Positions 51,007 through 59,896 of a stretch of DNA of 64,000 nucleotides are shown piece after piece. Under the pieces are notes generated by a model. That model did no database searches and was not told where the DNA came from. It saw only the letters and a program-made list of their open reading frames with translations. This stretch comes from Stenotrophomonas rhizophila (GTDB lineage Bacteria > Pseudomonadota > Gammaproteobacteria > Xanthomonadales > Xanthomonadaceae). Location: assembly GCF_003651185.1 (NCBI RefSeq), contig NZ_RCDC01000009.1, positions 124,001-188,000 of the forward strand, written 5' to 3'. The number at the start of each line of letters is the position of its first letter. Position 1 is the stretch's first letter. Made by a program: the position numbers and the translations under genes.

Positions 51007-54000
51007 TCAGGACGCCTGCAGCTGTTCCAGGTAGGCACGCAACGCCGCATCGAACGCACCGACCGCCTCGGCATGCGCCGCCACGCCGTCGTCGTCGATG
51101 CTGTCCATCAGATGGCGCGCCTCCACCACCAAGGCATCCGCCCCCAGCGTCGCCAACCCGCCCACCAGCCGGTGCAGTACATCCACGAGCGCCGGTGCCG
51201 CACGCTCGTGCAGGGCCTCCTGCAGTTGCACCAGATCCTCCGCGGAGGCGCTGCACAGGCTTTCGATCAACACCGCGGCCACGTGCGCCGATCCAAACCG
51301 GCGCGTGAGCGCGGCCCGGTCGGGCGGCGCAGGGAGGCTGCCTTGTACATCCGCAGCAGCTGGCGCGTCCGGCAACCACTGCAGCAGTGCCTGGCGCAAG
51401 GCGGCCAGCGCCACCGGTTTGGCCAATAGATCATCCATGCCGGCCTCGCGGCAGCGTTGCAGATCGTCCTCCATCGCGCTGGCGGTGAGCGCGATCACCG
51501 GCAACCGGGCGGTGCCGCGGTCGCGCTCCTGCTCACGGATACGCCGGGTCATGGCATAGCCGTCCATGACCGGCATCCGGCAATCGGTGAGGACCAGATC
51601 GAAACGGGTCCGCGCGAGCAGCGCCAACGCCTGTTCGCCGTTCTCGGCCAGCACGTGCGGCAGACCGAGCTGCTGCATGCGCCAGCCCATCAGTGCCTGG
51701 TTGGTGGGATGGTCCTCGACGATCAGTACCCGCCGCTGCAGCAGCGCTGCCGGCACCGGCAGCCTCTGCGCCTGGTCTTCCGCCGCGCCGGGCTGTTCGT
51801 CCACCGGCACCGTGGGTACCGTCAGCAGCACCTCCACGCAGGTCCCCTCGCCGGGCACGCTGTGCAGCGTGAGCGTGCCGTGCATCAGGGCGACCAGGCG
51901 CTGGCAGATGCTCAGGCCCAGGCCGGTGCCCCCGTACTGGCGGCTGGTCGCTGCATCGGCCTGCGCGAACGGGGCGAACAGATGCTCGCGCTGCGCCGGC
52001 GAAATGCCGATGCCGGTATCGCGCACCGTCAGCCGCAGCTGCTGCGCGCCATCGCTATCGATGCCGAGCACCGTCAGTGCGATGTCGACCTCACCGGCGT
52101 GGGTGAACTTGATGGCGTTGCTGAGCAGGTTGAACGCGATCTGGCGCAGGCGCATACCGTCCGCCAGATGCATGGCCGCGACGTCGTCGTCGATCTGGAT
52201 CTGCAGGTCCAGTCCCTTGGCCACTGCCTGCGGTGCAAGCAGCTGCTGCACGTTGCCGAGCAATGCGCGCAGCGCCACCGGATGTGCCTGCAGCGTCAGC
52301 GCGCCAGCCTCGATCTTGGAGTAGTCCAGCAGGTCATCGAGGATCTGCCGCAGCATCTGCGCCGAGTCTTCGATCACGCTGATGATGCGGCGCTGTTCCC
52401 CATCCAGCGCGGTGTGTGAGAGCACCTCGACCATGCCGAGTACCCCGGACATCGGCGTGCGGATCTCATGGCTCATCGTGGCCAGGAACTCGGATTTGGC
52501 AGCGGTGGCGCGCTCGGCCGCGGCCTTGGCCAACGCAAGCGCATCGGCCTGCGCGCGCGCCTCGGTGACATCGACCCAGTAGCCGCTCCACAGCAGCGCG
52601 CCGTCTTCGGCATCGTAAGGCAGCGCGCGCGCGCGCACCCAGTGCAGCGTGCCATGTGGGGAGGTGCGGAACTCCATGTCCAACGGAGTGAAGTCGCGCG
52701 CGGCGCGTTCCATGGCCTGGCGCACACCGGGGCGGTCGCGCTCGTCGATGCGGTCCATCAAGGCGCTTTCGTCAGCCATGGCCTCGGCTGCGGTGACCCC
52801 GAACAGGGCGTCCGTGTCGCCGGCGATATACGGCAGCGACAAGCGGCCATCGCGCTCGCGCCGGCCCTGGTAGACGATCGCCGGCAGGTTGTCGGTGACT
52901 TCGGCCAAGCGCTGCTCGACCCGCCGGCGCATCGCCACTTCATTGCGCAACCGCCAGTATCCCCAGCCGTGCACCAGCAGCGCCGTCAACAGGACCAGCG
53001 CCAGCGGCACCGCCCAGCGCGCAATGCCGCGCCAGTCCAGGTCACTGCGGTATTCGGCCGAGAGCCAGTCACTGCGGATCGCCTCGTGCTCACGCGCGCT
53101 CATGTTGACCAGCATGCGGTCGAACGTGGTCGCCAGTGGCGCGTACCGTCGTTTGACCGCCAGCGACAACCGATCACTGAAGCCAGCGGGTGCGGCAACG
53201 TGGAGTTGCGCGGGATAGCGCTCGCGCACGATCCGGTCGACGATGGCCAGATTGCCGATGTAGGCATCGGCATCGCCATGCGCCAGCCGGGCCAAGGCCA
53301 GTTCGGTGCTGCGCGCCGGCACGATGCGGGCGTTCGGCGCCTGCTGCAGGATGTAGCCCCGCAACCGGTCCGGATCGGTCAGCAGGATGCTGCGTCCGTC
53401 CAGATCGCCGATGCCGAGCACCGACCGGCTGCCGCTGGCGGTCACGATCACGTTGGGCACAGTGATGAAGGGCTGGCTGAATACCCAGTCGTCACCCAGG
53501 TACGTGGAGTCATTGGGGATGCCCATGATGGCATCGACCTCGCCACGGCGCAGTTGTTCGCGCGCCTCGAACCAGTCATGCGCTGGCACGCGGGTGAGCT
53601 GGGCACCCACGTTCCGCAGCAGGCGCAGGTATTCGGCCGCCACGCCACTGGGCTGGTCGGCGCCGTCGATGAACGCCAGCGGTGCCGCATTCGGCGCGAA
53701 TGCCAGCCGCAGTGGTGTCGCCAATACACGCTTTTCGGCATTGCCCAGGATCATCTGCGACTGCGCCGACCATTCCGGCGTCTGCAGCCAACGCCGCTTC
53801 AGGCGCGCGCGTTCGGTGTCCGCCAGCGCCGCCAACCCCAGATCCAGCGCTTCGGCCAAGGGTTGCTTGGCGTTGGGCACCCCGAAGTGCAGACGCTCCG
53901 GCGGCAGGTCGCTGGGGCGCAGCAACGCGACATCGGTGAGCCCTCGCTCGGCGATCAGCGACGTGGCTACATAGGCATTGCCGATATACACATCGGCTTC

Positions 54001-54567
54001 GCCCTTGCCGACCATGGCCAGCGCGGCCGTGGTGTTTGCAGCGATCACGCGGCGGGCAACGGGAAAGCGCGCGCGGACTTCTTCGCTGGTGACGAACTCG
54101 CGCTCGGTGACCACACGCAGCCCGCGCAGGTCCGGATCGGCCGAGGCCCGGGTATCACCGGGGCGACCGACCAGCGCCAGCGGCGCATCGGCGTAGGGAC
54201 GGGTATAGACCATGCAGCGGGTGCGGTCGGCGGTAAGGGTGATGTTCATCACCACATCAACTTCGCCGCGGCATGCTGCATCCAGCACCTCGGTCCAGTC
54301 GCGGTACATCCGCACCTTCACCTGCACACCCAGCTGCTGCGTGAGCAGGCTCAGGTAGTCATAGCCCAGGCCGACCGGCTTGCCCTCGTGCAAGGATTCG
54401 AACGGCGGCCAGCCGCTGTCGTACATACCCAGGATGATGGTAGGGTGCTTGCCAAGCCACTCGCTCTGCCGGGGCGACAAGGCGAGGGGGTTGGCGGCCG
54501 ATACCGACACGCCCGCTGCCATTGCAAGCACGAGCAGCACCAGCCAGCGAACGACGCGGATACGCAT
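51007..54567 (-). CDS. BvgS/EvgS-like hybrid sensor histidine kinase
   Basis: Unorthodox sensor kinase of 1186 residues. After a signal/anchor segment come two periplasmic SBP_bac_3 venus-flytrap domains (about 40-262 and 285-505), one membrane helix (518-536), a PAS domain (about 555-670), HisKA with His700 in FLATMSHEIRTPMSG, HATPase (NLLSNAIKF, DTGIGI, GGTGLGLSI), a receiver with Asp995 in LVLTDCRMPVMDG and an HPt domain with His1132 in LHRLVGG. It thus contains the full internal phosphorelay and needs only an output regulator, probably the divergent gene at 54642. Confidence 0.94.
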   Translation of the reverse strand: MRIRVVRWLVLLVLAMAAGVSVSAANPLALSPRQSEWLGKHPTIILGMYDSGWPPFESLHEGKPVGLGYDYLSLLTQQLGVQVKVRMYRDWTEVLDAACRGEVDVVMNITLTADRTRCMVYTRPYADAPLALVGRPGDTRASADPDLRGLRVVTEREFVTSEEVRARFPVARRVIAANTTAALAMVGKGEADVYIGNAYVATSLIAERGLTDVALLRPSDLPPERLHFGVPNAKQPLAEALDLGLAALADTERARLKRRWLQTPEWSAQSQMILGNAEKRVLATPLRLAFAPNAAPLAFIDGADQPSGVAAEYLRLLRNVGAQLTRVPAHDWFEAREQLRRGEVDAIMGIPNDSTYLGDDWVFSQPFITVPNVIVTASGSRSVLGIGDLDGRSILLTDPDRLRGYILQQAPNARIVPARSTELALARLAHGDADAYIGNLAIVDRIVRERYPAQLHVAAPAGFSDRLSLAVKRRYAPLATTFDRMLVNMSAREHEAIRSDWLSAEYRSDLDWRGIARWAVPLALVLLTALLVHGWGYWRLRNEVAMRRRVEQRLAEVTDNLPAIVYQGRRERDGRLSLPYIAGDTDALFGVTAAEAMADESALMDRIDERDRPGVRQAMERAARDFTPLDMEFRTSPHGTLHWVRARALPYDAEDGALLWSGYWVDVTEARAQADALALAKAAAERATAAKSEFLATMSHEIRTPMSGVLGMVEVLSHTALDGEQRRIISVIEDSAQMLRQILDDLLDYSKIEAGALTLQAHPVALRALLGNVQQLLAPQAVAKGLDLQIQIDDDVAAMHLADGMRLRQIAFNLLSNAIKFTHAGEVDIALTVLGIDSDGAQQLRLTVRDTGIGISPAQREHLFAPFAQADAATSRQYGGTGLGLSICQRLVALMHGTLTLHSVPGEGTCVEVLLTVPTVPVDEQPGAAEDQAQRLPVPAALLQRRVLIVEDHPTNQALMGWRMQQLGLPHVLAENGEQALALLARTRFDLVLTDCRMPVMDGYAMTRRIREQERDRGTARLPVIALTASAMEDDLQRCREAGMDDLLAKPVALAALRQALLQWLPDAPAAADVQGSLPAPPDRAALTRRFGSAHVAAVLIESLCSASAEDLVQLQEALHERAAPALVDVLHRLVGGLATLGADALVVEARHLMDSIDDDGVAAHAEAVGAFDAALRAYLEQLQAS

Positions 54568-54641
54568 GCTGCCTGATCTCCGTAGAATGTTGTCCCCACC
54601 CCGGCACGGCCCGACGGCTGCCTTACAGGCAATACTAGTCC

Positions 54642-55280
54642 ATGACCCTGCGCATTATCATTGCCGACGACCATCCGGTCGTACGGATCGGCACGAAGGC
54701 CGTGATCGAATCCAGCGGCGTTGGCCAGGTGGTGGCCGAGGCCAGTACTGTCGCCGAATTGATGGCCGCGCTGTCCGATCACCCGTGCGATGTCCTGGTC
54801 ACCGATTACTCCATGCCCGGCGGCCAGCAGGCCGATGGCTTTGCGATGATCGCCATGATCCGCCGGCGTTTCCCCACGTTGCCGGTGCTGATGCTCAGCG
54901 TCTCCAACAACCTGGCGATCCTGCGCATGGTGGTCGCCACGGGTGTGCTCGGCCTGGTCGACAAGACCTCGTCGATGGACGAGTTGCCGCTGGCGATCCA
55001 GACCGTGCAGCGCGGCATGGCCTACGTCAGCCTCACACTGAAAGAGCGCATTGACGCGATCGGCACGAACAGCGTGGAAGAAGGCGAGGCCAAGCCGCTA
55101 TCGCCGCGCGAAGTCGAAGTACTGCGCCTGCTCGGCAGCGGCATGACGGTCAAAGAGATCGCCATGCATCTGCACAAGAGCGTGAGCACCATCAGCCGCC
55201 AGAAAGGCGATGCAATGTTGAAGCTCGGCCTGAAGGGTGATGCCGAGCTGTTCGATTACCTGCGCGACGGCGAACGCTGA
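54642..55280 (+). CDS. Response regulator, NarL/BvgA-type
   Basis: Two-domain regulator of 212 residues: receiver with Asp55 in VLVTDYSMPGG and helix-turn-helix LSPREVEVLRLLGSGMTVKEIA with KSVSTISRQKGDAMLKLGL, typical of BvgA/RcsB/NarL. A BvgS-like kinase lies divergently 74 bases away, so the pair probably forms one phosphorelay. The next gene is ax21 in the same direction, 275 bases on, a possible target by position only. Confidence 0.93.
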   Translation: MTLRIIIADDHPVVRIGTKAVIESSGVGQVVAEASTVAELMAALSDHPCDVLVTDYSMPGGQQADGFAMIAMIRRRFPTLPVLMLSVSNNLAILRMVVATGVLGLVDKTSSMDELPLAIQTVQRGMAYVSLTLKERIDAIGTNSVEEGEAKPLSPREVEVLRLLGSGMTVKEIAMHLHKSVSTISRQKGDAMLKLGLKGDAELFDYLRDGER

Positions 55281-55555
55281 TCGCCGCCGTCCTGCGGACG
55301 GCACCTCTGCTTGCGTCACTGCACGCGCGATCCACACCGCCCTTTCAATGGCGCTGCGTCGTGCCTGATGTGTTGCGCGCGCATCTAACAGATCGCGCAT
55401 GAAGAGTTCCCCGGAATGTGGCCGCATTTATGTACTGCTCAGTTTGATATTCAGGGCTAATTGGGGTGACTAACGGATAATTCACACCTGTCGCCAGCAG
55501 CGATCTCCCTCCCCTCTGCTGGCGGACAAAACCAAAAAATACAAAGGTGTCCCCG

Positions 55556-56131
55556 ATGATGAAGACTTCCCTGCTTGCCCTGGGTCTGCTCGCTGCACTG
55601 CCGTTCGCTGCTTCGGCAACCGATGGCCTGTCGTACAACTATGTTGAAGGCGGCTACGTGAACACCGATGCCAAGGGCGGCGACGCCGACGGTTGGGCGG
55701 TGAAGGGCTCGGTCGCCGTGGCGCCGAACTTCCACGTCTTCGGTGACTACAACGCGCAGGAAACCAAGCGCGGCAGCAATGATGTGGACCAGTGGAAGGT
55801 CGGTGTCGGCTACAACTACGGCATCGCCCCGACCACCGATCTGGTCGCCCGCGTTGCTTACCAGAAGTTCGATCCGAAGCACGGTCTGGACTTCAACGGC
55901 TACTCGACCGAAGTCGGCGTGCGCAGCGCGTTCACCCCGAACTTCGAAGGCTACGTGATGGCCGGTTACGAGGATTACACCAAGAAGCACGGCATCAACC
56001 CGGACGGCGAGTTCTACGGCCGCGTCGGCGCCCAGGCCAAGCTCAACCAGAACTGGGGCCTGGCCGGCGAAGTGAAGCTGGCCAAGGGCGGCGACAAGGA
56101 ATGGTTCGTCGGTCCGCGCTTCACCTGGTAA
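55556..56131 (+). CDS. ax21: Ax21 family outer-membrane/secreted protein
   Basis: Beta-barrel-like protein of 191 residues matching Ax21/Omp1X of Xanthomonas and Stenotrophomonas. A signal peptide (MKTSLLALGLLAALPFAASA) precedes alternating glycine-aromatic strands such as VEGGYVNTDAKGGDADGW and GYEDYTKKHGINPDGEFYGR, ending in the barrel signature FTW. Ax21 is found in vesicles and was once, disputedly, linked to quorum sensing. AAGGTG lies before ATG 55556. Two hairpins follow. Confidence 0.9.
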   Translation: MMKTSLLALGLLAALPFAASATDGLSYNYVEGGYVNTDAKGGDADGWAVKGSVAVAPNFHVFGDYNAQETKRGSNDVDQWKVGVGYNYGIAPTTDLVARVAYQKFDPKHGLDFNGYSTEVGVRSAFTPNFEGYVMAGYEDYTKKHGINPDGEFYGRVGAQAKLNQNWGLAGEVKLAKGGDKEWFVGPRFTW

Positions 56132-56191
56132 TACGCACGACGCAATACCGCGGTACGTTGTTGGATGGCGCGGTCTCTCTCCCCTGCGCCA

Positions 56192-56217
56192 TGAAGCCCG
56201 GCTCACGCCGGGCTTCA
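56192..56217 (+). terminator. Terminator of ax21
   Basis: Perfect 11-bp stem TGAAGCCCGGC (56192-56202) and GCCGGGCTTCA (56207-56217), TCAC loop, 61 bases after the ax21 stop, followed by CTTATAT. Confidence 0.75.
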
Positions 56218-56256
56218 CTTATATGCAGCACCTGGCGACACCCTCGTCGGTACGCC

Positions 56257-56291
56257 ACGAAACAACCCGGCCCTGCGCCGGGTTGTTTCGT
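56257..56291 (+). terminator. Second hairpin after ax21
   Basis: Perfect 15-bp stem ACGAAACAACCCGGC (56257-56271) and GCCGGGTTGTTTCGT (56277-56291) with a 5-base loop. It reinforces the end of the ax21 transcript, or could be the end of a separate short RNA. Confidence 0.6.
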
Positions 56292-56353
56292 TCTGGCGGT
56301 GACCAGGTAGTTCAGGGGCATTGTGGATCGGGTGCTGTCTCCGCTCAGGTCTA

Positions 56354-56654
56354 CCGCGAGCGTAAGGGTCCCCTATCGGCGGGCAGGCCCCCTGGCAAAA
56401 GTCCCCCGGCCGACGCCTGACGGCGACGGCCTCCTCCTTGATTTTGCCCAGGGACCTACCCGCCGATAGGGGACTCAGCGTGCGTCAGGCGTGCGGGAGA
56501 CCGTGCCTTTCTGTCGGCGCCAAGTGGTCTGGATACGTGGGTCGCGATGGCCTTGTGGGCGAAATAAAGGAGGAGGCGGCGGCCGCAGGTCGACGCCGGG
56601 GGACATTCGCCGGCAAGGCCATCGCGGCCCAGCGCCCGACCCATCCACCGCCAC
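56354..56654 (+). repeat. Intergenic repeat element, copy 2 (paired inverted 56/55-bp units)
   Basis: About 300 bases similar to the reverse complement of 27309-27598. Unit copies are at 56394-56449 (plus) and 56557-56611 (inverted), 107 bases apart. Each sits in a long hairpin: arms 56370-56383 and 56459-56472 (14 bp perfect, CCCCTATCGGCGGG) enclose the first; arms 56543-56555 and 56614-56626 (13 bp perfect, CGCGATGGCCTTG) enclose the second, extended by GGCGAA/TTCGCC. It fills the gap between ax21 and gpsA. No coding function is seen. Confidence 0.75.
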
Positions 56655-56712
56655 GCCTGAAGAGGCTCATAGCGCGCTTCATGCCTGCAACGCGGATGGA
56701 AGAAGAACCAAA

Positions 56713-56740
56713 AAAAACCCCGGCGCTTGCCGGGGTTTTT
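56713..56740 (-). terminator. Rho-independent terminator of gpsA
   Basis: Stem AAAAACCCCGGC (56713-56724) and GCCGGGGTTTTT (56729-56740), four-base loop; on the minus strand eight T follow. It lies seven bases beyond the gpsA stop. Confidence 0.9.
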
Positions 56741-56746
56741 CGTGCA

Positions 56747-57772
56747 TCACTTGAACAGCGTGTCCGGATACTCCGGCTTCTGTTCGCGTGCCAACAGCGC
56801 ACGCAATCCCTCTTCCGGCGTCTGCTCACCGTGCAGCACCGCGCGCACCCGATCAGAGATCGGCAGGTCGATGCCGTGACGCCGCGCCTGGCGCATCACC
56901 TCATCGGCAGTCTGCACCGATTCCACCACCTGGCCGATCTCACGCACCGCATCGGTCAACGTCTGGCCGCGGCCCAGGGCCAGGCCCAGGCGTCGGTTGC
57001 GTGACAGATCGCCGGTGCAGGTCAGCACCAGATCGCCCAGACCGGCCAACCCCATCAGGGTTTCCGGCTTGGCACCGATCGCCGCGGCCAGCCGCAGCAT
57101 TTCGTTGAGGCCACGGGTGATCAGGCCGGCACGGGCATTGAGGCCCAGCTGCATGCCATCGGCGACGCCGGTGGCGACGGCCAGCACGTTCTTCATCGCA
57201 CCGCCGAGCTCGGCACCGACCATGTCATCGCCGGTGTAGGCGCGGAACGCCGGACCGTGCATGGCATCGGCCACCTGCTGGGCGAAGTCCGGCGCGTCAC
57301 CGTGCACGGTGATCGCGGTCGGCAGGCCCTGGGTGACTTCCTTGGCGAACGACGGACCGGTCACCACCGCCAGCGGCACGTCCGGCCCAAGGACCTCACG
57401 CGCCACTTCGTGCAGGAACCGACCGGAGCCTGGTTCGAAGCCCTTGGTCGCCCAGGCCACGCCGGCATCGGCCGGCCGCAACGGTGCCAGCGCACGCACG
57501 GTTTCACCGAAGGCATGCGAGGGCACCACCACCAGGATCCAGGCAGCGTCCTTGACGGCAGCGGCCAGATCGGTGGTCGCGCGCAGCGACTCGGGCAGCG
57601 GAATGCCCGGCAGATAACGGGTGTTCTCGTGGCGCTGGTCGATGGCCTCGACCATCGCCGCATCGCGCCCCCACAGCACGGTCGGATGACCATGCCGCGC
57701 GAGCAGGCTCGCCAGGGCGGTGCCCCAGGAGCCGGCGCCGAGAACCGCGATTTTGTCTGCGTGGTTGCTCAT
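56747..57772 (-). CDS. gpsA: Glycerol-3-phosphate dehydrogenase [NAD(P)+]
   Basis: Enzyme of 341 residues making glycerol-3-phosphate for phospholipids. The Rossmann motif is AVLGAGSWGTALASLLARHG; catalytic and substrate motifs are SFAKEVTQGLPTAI, GAELGGAMKNVLAVATGVADG and GLGDLVLTCTGDLSRNR. ATG 57772 starts the family N-terminus (MSNHADKIAVLG) and lies 17 bases after the secB stop, so the two are co-transcribed, as in E. coli (yibN-grxC-secB-gpsA order). Confidence 0.96.
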   Translation of the reverse strand: MSNHADKIAVLGAGSWGTALASLLARHGHPTVLWGRDAAMVEAIDQRHENTRYLPGIPLPESLRATTDLAAAVKDAAWILVVVPSHAFGETVRALAPLRPADAGVAWATKGFEPGSGRFLHEVAREVLGPDVPLAVVTGPSFAKEVTQGLPTAITVHGDAPDFAQQVADAMHGPAFRAYTGDDMVGAELGGAMKNVLAVATGVADGMQLGLNARAGLITRGLNEMLRLAAAIGAKPETLMGLAGLGDLVLTCTGDLSRNRRLGLALGRGQTLTDAVREIGQVVESVQTADEVMRQARRHGIDLPISDRVRAVLHGEQTPEEGLRALLAREQKPEYPDTLFK

Positions 57773-57789
57773 CCGTACTGCAGCGCCGA

Positions 57790-58305
57790 TCAGGCGTTGC
57801 CGGCCGGCTCGGAATCGGCGAGCGAGGTCTCGCCCTGTTCCTGACGCTGGCGCAGGGTTTCGGCGTACAGGCCTTCGAAGTTGATCGGCTGCAGGAAGAA
57901 CGGCGGGAAGCCGCCGGCCTGGATCAGCTCGCTCACCAGCGAACGCACGTACGGGAACAGGATGTTCGGGCACTGGGTGCCGAGCAGCACGTCGATCGAC
58001 TGCGGGTCCAGGCCGACCAGGCCGAACACGCCGGCCTGCTGCACTTCGGCCACGTAGGCGGTCTTCTCGCCGGCCTTGCAGGTCAGGGTCACGGCCAGCA
58101 CGACTTCGAAGGCGCTCTCGCCCAGGCGCTGCACGCGCTGGTTCAGGTTGAGCTGCAGTTCCGGCTGCACGGCGTCATTGAAGACGGCCGGAGCGTTCGG
58201 CGATTCGAACGAAACGTCCTTGACGTAGATCTTCTCGACGGTGAACGAGGGACCGGTAGCGGCGTCGACCGGCGCGACGGCGCCGTTGGTGTTCTCTTCG
58301 GACAT
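57790..58305 (-). CDS. secB: Protein-export chaperone SecB
   Basis: Tetrameric cytosolic chaperone of 171 residues that keeps precursors unfolded for the Sec translocase. Typical blocks: IYVKDVSFESPNAPAVF, LNLNQRVQRLGESAFEVVLAVTLTC and CPNILFPYVRSLVSELIQAGGFPPFFLQPINFEGLY. A tail rich in Glu and Gln ends the protein. AGGA lies just before ATG 58305. It sits between a rhodanese gene and gpsA. Confidence 0.97.
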   Translation of the reverse strand: MSEENTNGAVAPVDAATGPSFTVEKIYVKDVSFESPNAPAVFNDAVQPELQLNLNQRVQRLGESAFEVVLAVTLTCKAGEKTAYVAEVQQAGVFGLVGLDPQSIDVLLGTQCPNILFPYVRSLVSELIQAGGFPPFFLQPINFEGLYAETLRQRQEQGETSLADSEPAGNA

Positions 58306-58410
58306 TTCCTGTTGCTCCAAAAATGAATGCTGTAAAAACGGATTGTTACATGCCCTGCGATGGGGGCGCTGTGGGCCGCGCACAAGGCGTGCGCTGCCAT
58401 CCGAGGGGGA

Positions 58411-58848
58411 TCAGTTGCGGCCCTTGACCAGCGGCAACTCGGCCTGCTGCCACGCCGGGATGCCACCGTCGAGCACGTTGACCTGGGTGAAACCGGCCTT
58501 CTTGAGCGCCTTGGCGGCCGTCTCGGAGGCATTGCCACTGCGGCACACCAGCACCACCGGGCTCTGCTGGGCCTTGGCGACCAGCTTGTGCTCCGGACCG
58601 AACTGCGCCGGCTGCACGTTGCGGCTGCCCGCGATATGGCCCTTCTCGAAATCGCTGCTCGAAGACAGATCGACCACGATGGCGCCACCGGCATTCATCA
58701 GCTGGGTCAGTTCCGCCGGCTTGAGCGACTTGAAGCCGCGGAACAGGCGGCGGACTTCGGTCACGATGATGGCCACGGTCAGGCCGACCAGGGCCATCGA
58801 CAACATCGGGTTTCGGCCGGCAAAGGCCAGCAACTCTTCGTAATTCAC
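58411..58848 (-). CDS. Membrane-anchored rhodanese (YibN-like)
   Basis: Protein of 145 residues with one N-terminal helix (MLSMALVGLTVAIIVTE, 15-31) and a rhodanese domain whose active cysteine is Cys102 in VLVCRSGNASET. E. coli YibN occupies the same place before secB and gpsA. The start is the GTG at 58848 (VNYEELLAFAG); a GTG at 58857 is possible, and neither has a clear ribosome binding site. grxC, present between these genes in E. coli, is absent. Confidence 0.88.
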   Translation of the reverse strand: MNYEELLAFAGRNPMLSMALVGLTVAIIVTEVRRLFRGFKSLKPAELTQLMNAGGAIVVDLSSSSDFEKGHIAGSRNVQPAQFGPEHKLVAKAQQSPVVLVCRSGNASETAAKALKKAGFTQVNVLDGGIPAWQQAELPLVKGRN

Positions 58849-58926
58849 TAAGATCACGGGTCGATAAGCGGGCGCCGATTGTCGCACATGCGGGCGAATC
58901 GGCGTCCAGCCCCGTGCGGGCGGGGG

Positions 58927-59361
58927 TCAGCGTTCCTGCCAGAGGTCCGGCAGGCCGTTGGCCTGGAGCCAGCGCTTGCCCTCGGCGTCCCAGCGCCAGA
59001 TCTCCCGGACCCGCACCGTCCGCTCGGACTGGGTGTTGTTGTTGATCACCCGCACCTCAGCGTTGCGCCCGACCCGGCCATCGGGCAACGGCACGTTGTC
59101 GCCGGCGCGATAGCTGGAGATCTTCACCTGCTCGAAGCGGCGCAGTTCCAGGTCGGTCATCGGGTGGGCGCGGGCATAGTCGGGGTCCAGGTAGGGCAGC
59201 GCGTCCTCGACGGTGCCCCAGCGCATCGTGGCGTCGTACTTGACCTGGGTCTCCTCCAGTTCCTTGCGCTGCTTCCTGGTGGTCTTCTGCTCGGCGGCCA
59301 GTGCGCTCACGCTGGTCAGCGCGAACAAGGCGATCAGCAGGATCTGAAGCGTACGGCGCAT
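58927..59361 (-). CDS. Exported protein of unknown function
   Basis: Protein of 144 residues with a signal peptide (MRRTLQILLIALFALTSVSA, then LAAEQ). The mature part contains a helical stretch KTTRKQRKELEETQVKYD, then AHPMTDLELRRFEQVKISSY and REIWRWDAEGKRWLQANG, suggesting a small alpha/beta fold reminiscent of NTF2-like proteins; I do not assign a family. It is transcribed alone after the thioesterase gene. Confidence 0.75.
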   Translation of the reverse strand: MRRTLQILLIALFALTSVSALAAEQKTTRKQRKELEETQVKYDATMRWGTVEDALPYLDPDYARAHPMTDLELRRFEQVKISSYRAGDNVPLPDGRVGRNAEVRVINNNTQSERTVRVREIWRWDAEGKRWLQANGLPDLWQER

Positions 59362-59391
59362 GCGAATTCCCCAATAGGCAAGGCGCCCATC

Positions 59392-59862
59392 CTACCGCCT
59401 GGCGAAGGCCACGAAACGGCCGCTCAGTTCCGCGGCGGCCTTGTCGCCTTCGCCCGGCTGGCGGGCAGTGAGGCTGATGCGAGCCTTGCCGCGCTGGGCG
59501 AAGGTGGCCAGGAAGCTGTCCCAGTCGGTTTCCGCATCGGCCTGGGCCTGTGCGTGCAGATCGCCATAGACCGGGGCGAGGTAGCGGATATGGCTGTCGG
59601 CCACGTAGACATCCGCATCGAACCCGGCCAGGCGCAGGCGCAGGGTCACCAGCGCCCATCCGGACAGGGTCAGCGCCGAGGCCAGGCTGCCGCCGAAGGC
59701 ATTGCCTTTGTCGTTGACGTTGGCTGCCAGTGGAGCGTGGATGTGCAGGACGCCATCGCGGTAGTCGTGGACCCGGATCTGCATGGCCGCCACCGGCGGC
59801 ATGGCATCCAGGACATGCTGCAGCGCAGACAATTGCGCCGGCAGGGAATCGGTTGCGGACAT
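59392..59862 (-). CDS. YiiD C-terminal-type hotdog thioesterase
   Basis: Hotdog-fold protein of 156 residues resembling the C-terminal domain of YiiD. Core motif NDKGNAFGGSLASALTLSGWALV has the catalytic/binding residues on the long helix, followed by VADSHIRYLAPVYGDL and ISLTARQPG. These domains are thought to hydrolyse acyl thioesters. It is divergent from hemD (34-base gap) and 30 bases upstream of an exported protein gene on the same strand. Confidence 0.85.
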   Translation of the reverse strand: MSATDSLPAQLSALQHVLDAMPPVAAMQIRVHDYRDGVLHIHAPLAANVNDKGNAFGGSLASALTLSGWALVTLRLRLAGFDADVYVADSHIRYLAPVYGDLHAQAQADAETDWDSFLATFAQRGKARISLTARQPGEGDKAAAELSGRFVAFARR

Positions 59863-59896
59863 CTGGCTGATCACGTCACATCGAAGGGCTCGCATA

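Noticed and set aside
56438..57004. 188-codon open frame running through the repeat element into gpsA
   Set aside because: It spans the two hairpins of the repeat and then the antisense strand of gpsA; codon usage and composition are not protein-like.
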